A stretch of 64,000 nucleotides of DNA, taken from the NCBI GenBank assembly GCA_900467685.1, contig UBQX01000010.1, forward strand, positions 181,653 through 245,652, given 5' to 3'. A model generated the notes under the pieces. It ran no database searches, was not told the DNA's origin, and worked only from the letters and a program-made list of their open reading frames with translations. Shown one piece after another: positions 8,540-17,131 of the stretch (positions within the stretch are counted from its first letter, which is position 1; each line of letters opens with the position of its first letter). The stretch is from Hyphomicrobiales bacterium. GTDB lineage: Bacteria > Pseudomonadota > Alphaproteobacteria > Rhizobiales > Rhizobiaceae. A program made the position numbers and the translations under genes.

Positions 8540-9213
8540 CCGGCGATCTCCCGGTAATGCTTAATCGCCGCCGCAGGCAGTCCGTCGAAGACGATGCGCC
8601 CTTCATGAAACACCAGAACCCGGTCGAAATCCTCGATCAGTGGCAGATCATGGCTGATGACGATGGCATGTTCCGGCAGCGCATGGATCGCCTCCACCAC
8701 CCGCCGGCGGTTCTTCAGATCCAGCTGGTTCACAGGCTCGTCGAAGATGAGGATATCCGGCCCCGTGGCCGACACGCTGGCAATGGCCGCCAGCTGCAAT
8801 TCGCCGCCCGAAAGCTCATGCACCCGCCGCGGCCCCAGCGCCTCGATGCCGAAGCGGGCCAGCGCGGCTCTAGCCCGCGCCTCGGCCTCCGCCGGGCCCA
8901 GCCCATGCGCCTTCAGCCCGAAGACGATATCTTCCATGACCTGCGGCATGATGAGCTGCTGCGCCGGGTTCTGGAAGATGAAGCCGGCAACGGAAAGAAC
9001 CGCCTTGGCATCCTTCACCGTATCGAGCCCGTTGACGGTCACGGTCCCGGACGTCGGCTTGACCAGCCCGTCGATCAGCTTGGCGAAGGTCGTCTTGCCG
9101 GACCCGTTGAGCCCGATGATCCCGATCCGCCGCTCGGAAAGCACGAGCGAAAACGGATGCAGCGCGACATGCGTCTTGAATTTCACCGAGCAATCGGAAA
9201 AACGGATGTCCAA
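8533..9213 (-). CDS. bioM: energy-coupling factor ABC transporter ATP-binding protein BioM
   Basis: BioM is the ATPase of the biotin ECF transporter. The 226-residue product has Walker A GLNGSGKTT, a Q-loop in FQNPAQQ, signature LSGGE, Walker B ILIFDEP, and the switch His in ISHDLPLIED. The start is TTG: no ATG or GTG is present between it and the upstream in-frame TAG, and the N-terminus fits the ABC beta-strand. It is the first gene of the bioMNY operon. The 48-base gap to the divergent DUF1284 gene must hold both promoters. Confidence 0.94.
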   Translation of the reverse strand: MDIRFSDCSVKFKTHVALHPFSLVLSERRIGIIGLNGSGKTTFAKLIDGLVKPTSGTVTVNGLDTVKDAKAVLSVAGFIFQNPAQQLIMPQVMEDIVFGLKAHGLGPAEAEARARAALARFGIEALGPRRVHELSGGELQLAAIASVSATGPDILIFDEPVNQLDLKNRRRVVEAIHALPEHAIVISHDLPLIEDFDRVLVFHEGRIVFDGLPAAAIKHYREIAGC

Positions 9214-9261
9214 CGCGCTACAGTCCCAAAATTGACCCGACGAAAGCGTCTATAGCCAAGG

Positions 9262-9762
9262 ATGGATCGTTTGCAAACAGAACCATGTTGCAATGCAGTG
9301 GACGAGACGGGGGACGAGGCGCAGCCGATCCGCCTGCGCGGCCACCATTTCCTCTGCCTGCTGACCTACAAGGGCCTCGGCTACACCCCCGCCTTCGTCG
9401 AAAACATGACGGCGATCGCAGCCCGCATCAACGGCTGCGCCAAAGTGATCCTCCATCCTGGCCCAGACGACATCTGTGCAGCGCTAAGCCCCGCCGACCG
9501 CGCCGCCTGCAACCACGATTGCGCCAAGCCGGAGACGGCGGCGCTGGACGAGATGGCGGAAAAGGCCACCGTTGCCGTGCTGGGCCATGGGCTGGGGGAG
9601 GCGTTTGTGCTGGACGCGGAGAAGGTGGCGCGGTTGCGCGCGGCGTTTCTTAAGGGGGAGAGCCGCGCGGCGTGTGGGATATGCCGGTGGCGGGCGGTTT
9701 GCGATGAGATTGCGGGGAATGGGTTTGCTGGCACTTTGCTCAAGGGCGCTCACGCCGCCTGA
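9262..9762 (+). CDS. DUF1284 domain-containing protein
   Basis: A 166-residue protein of unknown function. The conserved DUF1284 core starts near IRLRGHHFLCLLTYKGLGY. It is cysteine-rich, with CNHDC and a C-terminal CGICRWRAVC group, suggesting metal or iron-sulfur binding (inference). It diverges from the biotin transporter operon. The start is uncertain: the ATG at 9262 has no separate ribosome-binding site and the first codons overlap a TTGCAA dyad, so GTG at 9298 is a serious alternative that would still keep the whole domain. Its last 13 bases overlap the end of a convergent short remnant gene. Confidence 0.85.
   Translation: MDRLQTEPCCNAVDETGDEAQPIRLRGHHFLCLLTYKGLGYTPAFVENMTAIAARINGCAKVILHPGPDDICAALSPADRAACNHDCAKPETAALDEMAEKATVAVLGHGLGEAFVLDAEKVARLRAAFLKGESRAACGICRWRAVCDEIAGNGFAGTLLKGAHAA
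9271..9293. promoter_or_regulatory. paired TTGCAA motif, copy 1
   Basis: Two TTGCAA units start 17 bases apart (9271 and 9288), the second inside CATGTTGCAATGC. The same 13-base string occurs in the similar pair at 11991-12037. It overlaps the proposed 5' end of the DUF1284 gene. Function unknown; the repetition near two gene starts suggests a regulator site. Confidence 0.35.
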
Positions 9763-9884
9763 GTGCCGCCCGTCCCGGCGATAACGGCCAGCGTAATCCC
9801 GAAATAGACCGCCATGCGCAAGAGAATGAACGGCATCGTCCGCGCCATGATGCCAATCGTCCTGCCAATATCAAAATCCCACAT
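9750..9884 (-). pseudogene. short membrane-protein fragment, probable gene remnant
   Basis: A 44-residue product beginning MWDFDIGRTIGIMARTMPF with one hydrophobic helix (about 17-36). The N-terminus resembles that of longer rhizobial hypothetical membrane proteins as I recall them, and the frame stops soon after the first helix, running into the convergent DUF1284 gene. GGAGG sits 8 bases before the ATG, so it may still be translated. I read it as the truncated 5' end of a larger gene; a genuine small protein is the alternative. Confidence 0.5.
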
Positions 9885-9964
9885 CGCCCCGCCCTCCGGA
9901 TTGGATGGATCATAATCGGTTTTGCCTATGACGGGCAGGGGGTGGGTTTTGTTCTCGGGGGGGC

Positions 9965-10648
9965 TCAATGCGACCGTGATGACTTCGAAACAGAAAACTC
10001 TGCAGCCTCAATGATTTCCAGAAAAGCTGCGTTGACGTAGTAATAGTGGCCTCCAATGGTCTTAGGATTGCCACTCACAGTCAAAAGGCCGCGTACAGAA
10101 AGCTCGTGAAGTTGTTCTGTAGATTCTGAAAAATTAATGCTAATACCGATTTCACCAAATGCATCAATCATATGAACAGGATCGAGGCAGCCGGGGGTTG
10201 TGCTTTCTCGATTTGAACTGTGCGTCAGCTCAAATCCCCGCTTACACATAGCCAAGAAAGTAAGCTGTTCGAAAGTCAGCATCTCAAGTTTACGTGCTGC
10301 CCTTCCAATTTTTCCAACGTCGCCAGATGGTTCTGCAGCAAGCTCTCCGGCAATGAGCCTTCCTAGAGTTCTCAGATTATGATCGTATTCGCCGATGCGA
10401 ACTTGCTCAAAGAACCGATAGGCGGATGGTAAGTAGAACTGAGCTTGTTCTTCGGATAGAATAGAAATCCCACTTTCGTGAACGAGATCAATAAGAATAT
10501 TTTGGTAGTGTTCGATTTTCCTTTCCTGCACGGCTTGCATAAATTCTTTTAAAGTCGCGAGTCCGGGCAAGCTCGAGCATACAGCGTTGGTAATCTTAAT
10601 TACTGTATCTGCGCTCTTCACAGGTTGCGGCAATTTATCGACAGTCAC
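9965..10648 (-). CDS. hypothetical protein of atypical composition
   Basis: A 227-residue protein I do not recognise. The GTG start at 10648 is chosen because AAAGGGGG lies four bases upstream; a TTG at 10672 lacks a site. The N-terminal two thirds look helical, with a segment YDHNLRTLGRLIAGEL followed by KLEMLTFEQLTFLAMC; the last 70 residues (from about LHELSVRGLLTVSG to the end) could be a winged-helix-like fold, which is only an impression. There is no signal peptide or membrane helix. Base composition is clearly AT-richer than its neighbours and codon choice differs, which suggests transfer. It sits next to a truncated gene, consistent with a rearranged accessory patch. A phage-defence or phage-derived role is possible but unsupported. 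Confidence 0.75.
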   Translation of the reverse strand: MTVDKLPQPVKSADTVIKITNAVCSSLPGLATLKEFMQAVQERKIEHYQNILIDLVHESGISILSEEQAQFYLPSAYRFFEQVRIGEYDHNLRTLGRLIAGELAAEPSGDVGKIGRAARKLEMLTFEQLTFLAMCKRGFELTHSSNRESTTPGCLDPVHMIDAFGEIGISINFSESTEQLHELSVRGLLTVSGNPKTIGGHYYYVNAAFLEIIEAAEFSVSKSSRSH

Positions 10649-10778
10649 AATACCCCCTTTGGAGCTAAGCAATTATGGAAACGCTCCCGCCACGCTAGTA
10701 CGGCCTAGGTTCCCTGCAATTGAAAAATCAATATCACACAACGATTGAACAAAGCAAGAACATATGTCTTAATACCTC

Positions 10779-11972
10779 ATGCCCACATCGATCCCCAACC
10801 CGCTCGCCCGCCGCATCTTCCTCGCCCGACAGGGCCTCTCCGCCCATCCCGGACGCGCGCTCGACCGCGAGGGGCTCTATCAGCTCATCCACGATCTCGG
10901 CTTCGTGCAGGTGGACAGCATTGCGACAGTCGTGCGCGCCCATGAGCAGATCGTCTTTTCGCGCAACCAGACCTTCGACCGCGAGCATCTGCGCCAGCTG
11001 ATCGAGGAGGATCGGCGGCTGTTTGAGCATTGGACGCATGATGCCTCGATCCTGCCGGTCGATTTCTTTCCCTATTGGAAGCATCGCTTTGTCCGCAAGG
11101 AAGCCTCGATGCGGCAGCGCTGGGCGAAATGGCAGGGGGAGGGCTTCGACAGCGCGTTCGAGGAGACGATGGCGCGCATTCGCGATGGCGGCGAATTGCT
11201 GACGCGCGATGTGAAGCCGGAGGATCACAAGTCCGGCGGCTGGTGGGAATGGCATCCTTCCAAGACCGCGCTGGAATTCTACTGGCACACGGGCAAGCTC
11301 GCGATTTCAAGGCGCGAGAATTTCCAGAAGGTCTATGACCTGACGGAGCGGGTGATCCCGGCCCATGCGCGCGAGCCGGAAGTGAGCCACGAGACCTTTG
11401 TCGACTGGGCCTGCCGCGCAGCACTCACGCGCCTCGGCTTTGCCACCCATGGCGAGATCGCCGCCTTCTTCGCCCTCGTCTCGCCGGAAGAGGCGAAGGG
11501 CTGGGTGACGCAGCATCGCGACGAACTCGAGCCGGTGGAGATCGCCCCCATCGACGGCGGCAAACCGCGCGCCGCCTTTGCCTTCCGGGGCCTCTCCGTC
11601 AACCCGGACGACTGGCCCGAGCCGCCTTCGCGGGTGCGGGTGCTGAGCCCCTTCGACCCGCTGCTCCGCGACCGCGACCGCGCCGAACGCCTCTTCGGCT
11701 TCCGTTACCGCATCGAAATCTTTGTGCCGGAGCCGAAGCGCGAATATGGCTACTATGTCTTTCCCCTGCTCGAAGGCGACCGCCTGATCGGGCGCATCGA
11801 CATGAAGGCGGATCGCAAGTCGGGGCAGTTGAACGTCCGCAAGCTCTGGTGGGAAAAGGGCGTACGTGCCTCTGCCGGGCGGATGGACAAGCTGATGGCG
11901 GAGCTTGGCCGCGTCGCCCGCTTTGCCGGGGTGGAGGAGGTCGTGCTGGCAGACGATTGGCTGGCACAGTGA
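10779..11972 (+). CDS. winged-helix YcaQ-family protein (crosslink repair DNA glycosylase-like)
   Basis: A 397-residue member of the HTH_42/YcaQ family; E. coli YcaQ (AlkX) excises bulky and interstrand-crosslinked bases. The family catalytic motif Gln-x-Asp is visible in GFVQVDSIATVVRAHEQI near residues 46-51, and winged-helix segments follow (for example LTRLGFATHGEIAAFFAL). The start ATG at 10779 begins directly with the conserved NPLARRIFLARQGL region. It stands alone as a single gene. Activity on crosslinks is inferred from family only. Confidence 0.88.
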   Translation: MPTSIPNPLARRIFLARQGLSAHPGRALDREGLYQLIHDLGFVQVDSIATVVRAHEQIVFSRNQTFDREHLRQLIEEDRRLFEHWTHDASILPVDFFPYWKHRFVRKEASMRQRWAKWQGEGFDSAFEETMARIRDGGELLTRDVKPEDHKSGGWWEWHPSKTALEFYWHTGKLAISRRENFQKVYDLTERVIPAHAREPEVSHETFVDWACRAALTRLGFATHGEIAAFFALVSPEEAKGWVTQHRDELEPVEIAPIDGGKPRAAFAFRGLSVNPDDWPEPPSRVRVLSPFDPLLRDRDRAERLFGFRYRIEIFVPEPKREYGYYVFPLLEGDRLIGRIDMKADRKSGQLNVRKLWWEKGVRASAGRMDKLMAELGRVARFAGVEEVVLADDWLAQ

Positions 11973-11990
11973 TCCGGTGAACGCTGCATA

Positions 11991-12037
11991 GACCGTTTGC
12001 AACGCTTTTCGGGTGGTTCTCATGTTGCAATGCGGTC
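11991..12037. promoter_or_regulatory. paired TTGCAA motif, copy 2 (long dyad)
   Basis: The stretch opens with GACCGTTTGCAAC and closes with GTTGCAATGCGGTC, which are near inverse complements, so the whole is a long dyad with the TTGCAA starts 28 bases apart. It lies about 76-122 bases before the amidotransferase start. The spacing exceeds that of copy 1 by 11 bases, close to one helical turn. Confidence 0.4.
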
Positions 12038-12112
12038 AAAACTGTTCCTACATAACACCTGTATGAACAAGCCGCCTTCGCTTCGGATCAGCGGCTGCAT
12101 TGCGAGTTTCCC

Positions 12113-12931
12113 ATGTCCCGCCCTGTCATCGGCATTATCGGCAATACCTATTCCATCGAAAACCGCTTTCCGGTTCAGGTCGTCGGCGACCGCAACATGG
12201 CGGCGGTGACGGATGTCATGGGCGGCTTGCCTCTGATGTTCGCCGCACACCCGGCAATCACCGATATCGAGGCGCTGCTGGAGGTCGTCGACGGCGTGCT
12301 GCTCACCGGCGCGCGGGCCAATGTCCATCCGCGCCGTTTCGGCATGGAGCCGAACCCGAAGCACGAGCCTTACGACGAGGAGCGCGACAGCATCGCGCTG
12401 CCGCTGATCGATGCCTGCGTGGCGCGCGGCGTGCCTGTCTTCGGCATCTGCCGGGGCTTCCAGGAAATGGCCGTGGCCGGCGGCGCGACGCTGCATCCGG
12501 AAATCCGCGAGCTTCCCGGCCGCATCAACCATCGCATGCCGCGTCTGGAAACGGGCGAAATCCATCCCGACCCGTCGGTGGTCTTCGCCGACCGGCATGG
12601 CGTCGATCTCACGCCCGGCGGCGTCTTCTCCGGCATTTTCGGCAGCGACAAGATCCGCGTCAATTCGCTCCACGGACAGGGCATTCTCGACCTCGGCGAC
12701 AAGATCATCGTCGAAGGCGTGGCAGATGATGGCACGGTGGAAGCGATCCGCATGCGCGAGGCGAGCGACTTTGCCCTCGGCGTTCAATGGCACGCCGAAT
12801 ACGATCCGCAGACCAATCCGGTCAATCGTGCGCTCTTCGAAGCCTTCGGCGAGGCCGCCCGCACCTATCGGGCGGCACGTTTGAGCGGTGTCAGTCTGAC
12901 AGATCGTGTCAAGGGCGCGGCTGCGCGCTGA
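12113..12931 (+). CDS. gamma-glutamyl-gamma-aminobutyrate hydrolase family protein (class I amidotransferase)
   Basis: A 272-residue class I glutamine-amidotransferase-fold hydrolase of the PuuD family (Peptidase_C26), which in E. coli cleaves gamma-glutamyl-GABA in putrescine degradation. The nucleophile Cys is in FGICRGFQEM, and the His-x-Glu of the triad in VQWHAEYD. It is convergent with the LuxR regulator (22 bases between stops), and an agmatinase-like gene and polyamine-type binding protein lie just beyond, so a role in polyamine or guanidino-compound catabolism fits. The precise substrate is inferred. Confidence 0.9.
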   Translation: MSRPVIGIIGNTYSIENRFPVQVVGDRNMAAVTDVMGGLPLMFAAHPAITDIEALLEVVDGVLLTGARANVHPRRFGMEPNPKHEPYDEERDSIALPLIDACVARGVPVFGICRGFQEMAVAGGATLHPEIRELPGRINHRMPRLETGEIHPDPSVVFADRHGVDLTPGGVFSGIFGSDKIRVNSLHGQGILDLGDKIIVEGVADDGTVEAIRMREASDFALGVQWHAEYDPQTNPVNRALFEAFGEAARTYRAARLSGVSLTDRVKGAAAR

Positions 12932-12953
12932 TCCTTGCTTTGCGTGGCATGCT

Positions 12954-13739
12954 TTACACGGCTTCCCCCGCCAGATGCCGGGCCGCAAGCGAGAAAAGCT
13001 CTGCCTGCGAGGAGATCGAAAGTTTCGCATAGGCATGCCGCCGATGCACCTTCACCGTGCCTTCCGAAATGCCGGTTGCCTGCGCAATGGCGCGCGTCGA
13101 GCGACCGTTGAGGATCATGTAGACGATGTCGCGCTCGCGCGGCGAAAGCCGCCCGGCTGCGAAGCTCGCCAGCCGGTCATCAAGGCCGGAGGCTTTGCCA
13201 GCTGCGGCGCCATCCCAATGCTTCAGGCTTGCTGCCGCAATCAGCGGAAACGCAGCGGCGAACCGTGCGGCATCCTGCCGGGTAAAGCGCGCCGCCTGCA
13301 GCCCCCGCGCCAGCGACAGGACCAGCCATTCCTCCGGCCGCCCCGTGGCAACCAGAAGGCCGATTTCGTCCGTCAGCTTGATCCGCCGAAAGAAGGTCCG
13401 GTAATATTCCGAGCGCACAAACCCGTCCGGTGCCAGATCGAACAGCAGATGCACGCCCGGCCTCACGCCGTTGCGCATTGCGATGTGGAACGGGTCGAGC
13501 AGATAGGGGCCGCTCTCGTAAAAGCCCGTACTGACCAGCGCCTGCGCCTCATCGAGATCGTGATAGACCGCCTGCGGCCGCGCGGTCCCGCGATAGAAGG
13601 TCGCCATCAGCGTGTCGAAGGGCGCAAGATGCCGGAGCGCCGCCGTCAGCGCCACGGGAAAATCCTCGCTGCCAATAGCCGAGACGAAGCGCGCCGCGAG
13701 CGGCGACCATGCGGAGAGAAGCGTCAGGTCGTCTGTCAT
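12954..13739 (-). CDS. LuxR family transcriptional regulator
   Basis: A 261-residue regulator with a C-terminal LuxR-type helix-turn-helix (about 198-255: LSPRERDIVYMILNGRS, then ISEGTVKVHRRHAYAKL). The N-terminal ~190 residues are not a receiver domain and do not show the usual acyl-homoserine-lactone residues clearly, so the ligand is unknown. It is divergent from the agmatinase-like gene across a 113-base gap containing a palindrome, suggesting it controls that operon and itself. Confidence 0.9.
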   Translation of the reverse strand: MTDDLTLLSAWSPLAARFVSAIGSEDFPVALTAALRHLAPFDTLMATFYRGTARPQAVYHDLDEAQALVSTGFYESGPYLLDPFHIAMRNGVRPGVHLLFDLAPDGFVRSEYYRTFFRRIKLTDEIGLLVATGRPEEWLVLSLARGLQAARFTRQDAARFAAAFPLIAAASLKHWDGAAAGKASGLDDRLASFAAGRLSPRERDIVYMILNGRSTRAIAQATGISEGTVKVHRRHAYAKLSISSQAELFSLAARHLAGEAV

Positions 13740-13757
13740 GAAAGCTTATATACCACC

Positions 13758-13773
13758 AAAGGCGTATGCCTTT
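13758..13773. promoter_or_regulatory. candidate LuxR-family operator
   Basis: The palindrome AAAGGC-GTAT-GCCTTT lies between the divergent luxR-type gene (19 bases from its start) and the ureohydrolase gene. Placement and symmetry suggest the binding site of the adjacent regulator. Confidence 0.5.
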
Positions 13774-13852
13774 AACGGATTTTTTCGCGCAGACGCTTCG
13801 TGTTTGATGCCTTCCGACAATCCGACTGTTTCCGCCTCGCAAAGGACATCCC

Positions 13853-14836
13853 ATGAGCGCTCCCATCGAAGTCATGCCGAAGATCGGCGATCTCGCCTTC
13901 ACCCGTGACAGCCACTACGGCTCGATCATGGAAAATGCCTTTGCCGGCGCTCTCTCCTTCATGCGCCGGCGCTATACGCGGGACCTGACGGGCGTCGATG
14001 TCGCGGTCATGGGCGTGCCGCTCGATCTCACCACCTCCGGCCGCCCCGGCACGCGCCTTGGCCCCCGCGCGATCCGCGCCGCCTCTGCCCATATCGCCTG
14101 GTCGCGGCCCTGGCCGTGGGAGAGCGACGTGTTTGAAGACCTGGCCGTGGTCGATTATGGCGATTGCCTCTTCGATCCCGGCCGCCCGATGGAAATACCG
14201 AAGGCGATCCGCGAGGCCGCAGCAGAGGTTCTTGCCACCGACACTGCGCTGCTGACGCTGGGCGGCGACCATTTCATCACCTGGCCGCTGCTTCAGGCTC
14301 ATGCCGCCAAGCACGGCCCGCTCTCGATCATCCAGTTCGACGCGCATACCGACACCTGGGCGGACGAAGGCGAGCGGCTCGACCACGGCACCATGCTCTG
14401 GCACGCCATCAACGAAGGCCTCGTCGTGCCCTCGCGCTCGGCCCAGATCGGCATCCGCTCGCACAATGACGACCCGATGGGCGTCAACATCTTCAACGCC
14501 ATCGAAGTCCACAAGCAGGGCCCGGAGGCGATTGCGAAGCAGGTGCGCGAGATCGTTGGCGACAACCCGGTCTATGTCACCTTCGACATCGACTGCCTCG
14601 ATCCGTCTGCCGCACCCGGCACTGGTACGCCGGTCGTCGGCGGGCTGACGAGCTACCAGGCGCAGGAAATCATTCGTGGCCTTGTCGGCCTCAATGTCGT
14701 CGGCATGGATGTCGTGGAAGTCTCTCCGCCGTTCGACCATGCGGAGATCACGGCGCTGGCAGCTGCCACGCTCGCCAACGACCTTTTGGCGCTGCATGCG
14801 GCGGGCAAGAAGGCGCGGAAAGGCGGGTCAAAATGA
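13853..14836 (+). CDS. speB: agmatinase / ureohydrolase family protein
   Basis: A 327-residue binuclear-manganese ureohydrolase. Family metal-binding motifs are intact: GGDHF, the DAHTD pattern in FDAHTDTW, and DIDCLDPSAAPGTGTP. The likely reaction is hydrolysis of agmatine to putrescine and urea; related enzymes use guanidinobutyrate or other guanidino compounds, so the exact substrate is unproven. Its stop overlaps the start of a periplasmic binding protein gene (ATGA), and the operon diverges from a LuxR regulator. Confidence 0.9.
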   Translation: MSAPIEVMPKIGDLAFTRDSHYGSIMENAFAGALSFMRRRYTRDLTGVDVAVMGVPLDLTTSGRPGTRLGPRAIRAASAHIAWSRPWPWESDVFEDLAVVDYGDCLFDPGRPMEIPKAIREAAAEVLATDTALLTLGGDHFITWPLLQAHAAKHGPLSIIQFDAHTDTWADEGERLDHGTMLWHAINEGLVVPSRSAQIGIRSHNDDPMGVNIFNAIEVHKQGPEAIAKQVREIVGDNPVYVTFDIDCLDPSAAPGTGTPVVGGLTSYQAQEIIRGLVGLNVVGMDVVEVSPPFDHAEITALAAATLANDLLALHAAGKKARKGGSK

Positions 14837-15912
14837 GGAATCTCTTCGCCGCACTTGCGCTGTGTGTCTCCGTCACCTCCGCAGGTGCGGCGGAGACGGT
14901 CCGCCTCTACAACTGGGCCGAATATCTCGGCAAGACGACGCTTTCGGATTTCACGGCTGCGTCGGGCATAGACACGACGCTGGACTTCTACGATTCCAAT
15001 GACGCGCTGGAAACCAAGCTGCTGACCGGTGGCTCGGGCTTCGATGTCGTCTTTCCGGCCATGTCGAATGCCGAGCGCGAGGGCAGGGCGGGTGCGCTTC
15101 TGCCCATCGACCCGGCCAAACTGAAGAACTACGGCAATCTCGATCCGGCGATCCTGAAGCTGCTCGATGGCGTGCCGGGTGGCCGCACTCTCGGTGTGCC
15201 CTATACCTGGGGAACCATCGGGCTCGCCTACAACAAGGCGCAGGTCAAGAAGGCGCTGGGGGTCGATACGCTGGACAGCCTGTCGGTGCTTTTCGATCCG
15301 GCAGTGGCGGGCAAGCTGAAGGAATGCGGCGTCGCCGTCATCGATTCCCCTCTGGAAATGACGGCCGTGGCGCTCAACTATCTGGGGCTCGATCCCTATT
15401 CGCAGAAGCCCGAGGATATCGCCAAGGCCGGTGAACTTCTGAAGGGAATGGCAAAGAACGTTCGTTATTTCCATAACCAGAAAGCCACTTCGGATCTTGC
15501 CGATGGCAGCCTCTGCGTGGCCTTCATCTATTCCGGCGATGCGCTGTCTGCACGTTCGCGGGCGGGCGAGGTGGGAAATGGCGTCGATCTCGGCTATGCA
15601 ATCCCCAAGGAAGGCACGATGATGTGGATCGACCTGATGGCGATCCCGAAAGACGCGCCAAGCCCGGACCTGGCCTATCGCTTCATCGACTTCATGCTGG
15701 AGCCGAAGTCGATGGCCGGGGTGACGGATGCAGTCGGCTTCGCGAATGCCAACATCAAGTCGCTGCCGCTGATCGACCCGGCCCTGGCGTCGGATCCGGG
15801 ACTATATCCGGATGAGGCGACGCGGTCCCGGTTGTTCCTCGACCGTCCGATGGACGGCAAAGGTCTTAAACTCCGAACCCGCATGTGGACCACGGTCAAA
15901 TCCGGTCAATGA
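14833..15912 (+). CDS. polyamine-type extracellular solute-binding protein (PotD/PotF-like)
   Basis: A 359-residue periplasmic protein with a cleavable signal peptide (about 1-20, ending SAGAAE) and the PotD/PotF opening VRLYNWAEYLGKTTLSDF, plus YTWGTIGLAYN, a conserved region of the family. It would bind putrescine, spermidine or a guanidino analogue. It is translationally coupled to the agmatinase-like gene, but no permease or ATPase is next to it, so it is either an orphan binding protein or works with a transporter encoded elsewhere. Confidence 0.9.
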   Translation: MRNLFAALALCVSVTSAGAAETVRLYNWAEYLGKTTLSDFTAASGIDTTLDFYDSNDALETKLLTGGSGFDVVFPAMSNAEREGRAGALLPIDPAKLKNYGNLDPAILKLLDGVPGGRTLGVPYTWGTIGLAYNKAQVKKALGVDTLDSLSVLFDPAVAGKLKECGVAVIDSPLEMTAVALNYLGLDPYSQKPEDIAKAGELLKGMAKNVRYFHNQKATSDLADGSLCVAFIYSGDALSARSRAGEVGNGVDLGYAIPKEGTMMWIDLMAIPKDAPSPDLAYRFIDFMLEPKSMAGVTDAVGFANANIKSLPLIDPALASDPGLYPDEATRSRLFLDRPMDGKGLKLRTRMWTTVKSGQ

Positions 15913-15954
15913 CGCTTGGGTGAGGGCACGCGCGAAGTGAGGGCCGCAGAGCCC

Positions 15955-17052
15955 TTACCGCACCTTGCCCGTCTGCCCGCGATCCCGCAGGAAATGGTCT
16001 GCGATCGTGCAGGCCACCATCGCCTCGCCGATCGGGACGGCGCGGATGCCGACGCAGGGGTCGTGGCGCCCCTTGGTGCGGACGGAGACATTGTTGCCGT
16101 CCTTGTCGATGGAAAGTCGCTCGGTGAGGATCGAGGAGGTCGGCTTGACGGCAAAGCGCGCGATCACCGGCTGGCCGGTGGAAATGCCGCCGAGAATCCC
16201 CCCGGCATGGTTGGAAAGAAAGATCGGCGTGCCGTCATTGCCCATGCGCATCTCGTCGGCGTTCTCTTCGCCGGTGATTTCGGCGGCGCCAAAGCCGTTG
16301 CCGATCTCGACACCCTTCACGGCGTTGATCGACATGAGGTTGGAGGCGATGTCCTGGTCGAGCTTGGCATAAATCGGCGCGCCGAGCCCTGCCGGAACGC
16401 CTTCCGCCACCACTTCGATGACTGCACCGACGGACGAGCCCGCCTTGCGGATGCCGTCGAGATAGTCTTCCCAGACCGGCACGATGGCCGCATCCGGTGC
16501 GAAGAAGGGGTTCTGGTCGACCTGATCCCAGTCCCAGTTCTCTCGGTTGATCTTGATCTTGCCGATCTGCACGAGCGCGGCGCGCACGATGACACTCGGC
16601 ACGACCTTGCGGGCGAGTGCCCCGGCAGCCACGCGCGCGGCCGTCTCGCGGGCCGACGAGCGTCCGCCGCCGCGATAGTCGCGAATGCCGTATTTCACGT
16701 CATAGGCATAATCGGCATGGCCGGGACGGTAGCGGGAGGCGATCTCGCCATAATCCTTGGAGCGCTGGTCGGTATTCTCGATCAGCATCGAGATCGGCGT
16801 TCCGGTCGTCACCAGCGTCTCGCCGTCCTCTTCGGGCAACACGCCGGAGAGAACCTTCACGAGATCTTCCTCACGCCGCTGCGTGACAAAACGCGACTGG
16901 CCGGGCTTGCGCTTGTCCATGAAGGCCTGGATTTCGGAAAGCGTGAAGCGGATGCCGGGCGGGCAGCCGTCGATCACGCAGCCGAGCGCCGGTCCGTGGC
17001 TTTCGCCCCAGGTCGTGACCCGGAAAAGATGTCCGAACGTGTTGTGCGACAT
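15955..17052 (-). CDS. aroC: chorismate synthase
   Basis: AroC makes chorismate from 5-enolpyruvylshikimate 3-phosphate using reduced FMN, the last step of the shikimate pathway. The 365-residue length is typical. Signatures include the opening [40 protein letters not shown], and [17 protein letters not shown], all conserved FMN and substrate-binding regions. It stands alone on the minus strand. The start ATG is fixed by the conserved N-terminus. Confidence 0.98.
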   Translation of the reverse strand: MSHNTFGHLFRVTTWGESHGPALGCVIDGCPPGIRFTLSEIQAFMDKRKPGQSRFVTQRREEDLVKVLSGVLPEEDGETLVTTGTPISMLIENTDQRSKDYGEIASRYRPGHADYAYDVKYGIRDYRGGGRSSARETAARVAAGALARKVVPSVIVRAALVQIGKIKINRENWDWDQVDQNPFFAPDAAIVPVWEDYLDGIRKAGSSVGAVIEVVAEGVPAGLGAPIYAKLDQDIASNLMSINAVKGVEIGNGFGAAEITGEENADEMRMGNDGTPIFLSNHAGGILGGISTGQPVIARFAVKPTSSILTERLSIDKDGNNVSVRTKGRHDPCVGIRAVPIGEAMVACTIADHFLRDRGQTGKVR

Positions 17053-17131
17053 GAAAAGCCTGCTTCAGTTCTACCTGGAATTTGCGCCTCTCTTAAAGCG
17101 CCGGCATTGAAAAGAAAAGCGGCAACCCGTG

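Noticed and set aside
9214..9261. BioR-type box before bioM
   Set aside because: No TTATAGATAA-like sequence is present; only a CTATAG core was seen, which is too weak to call.
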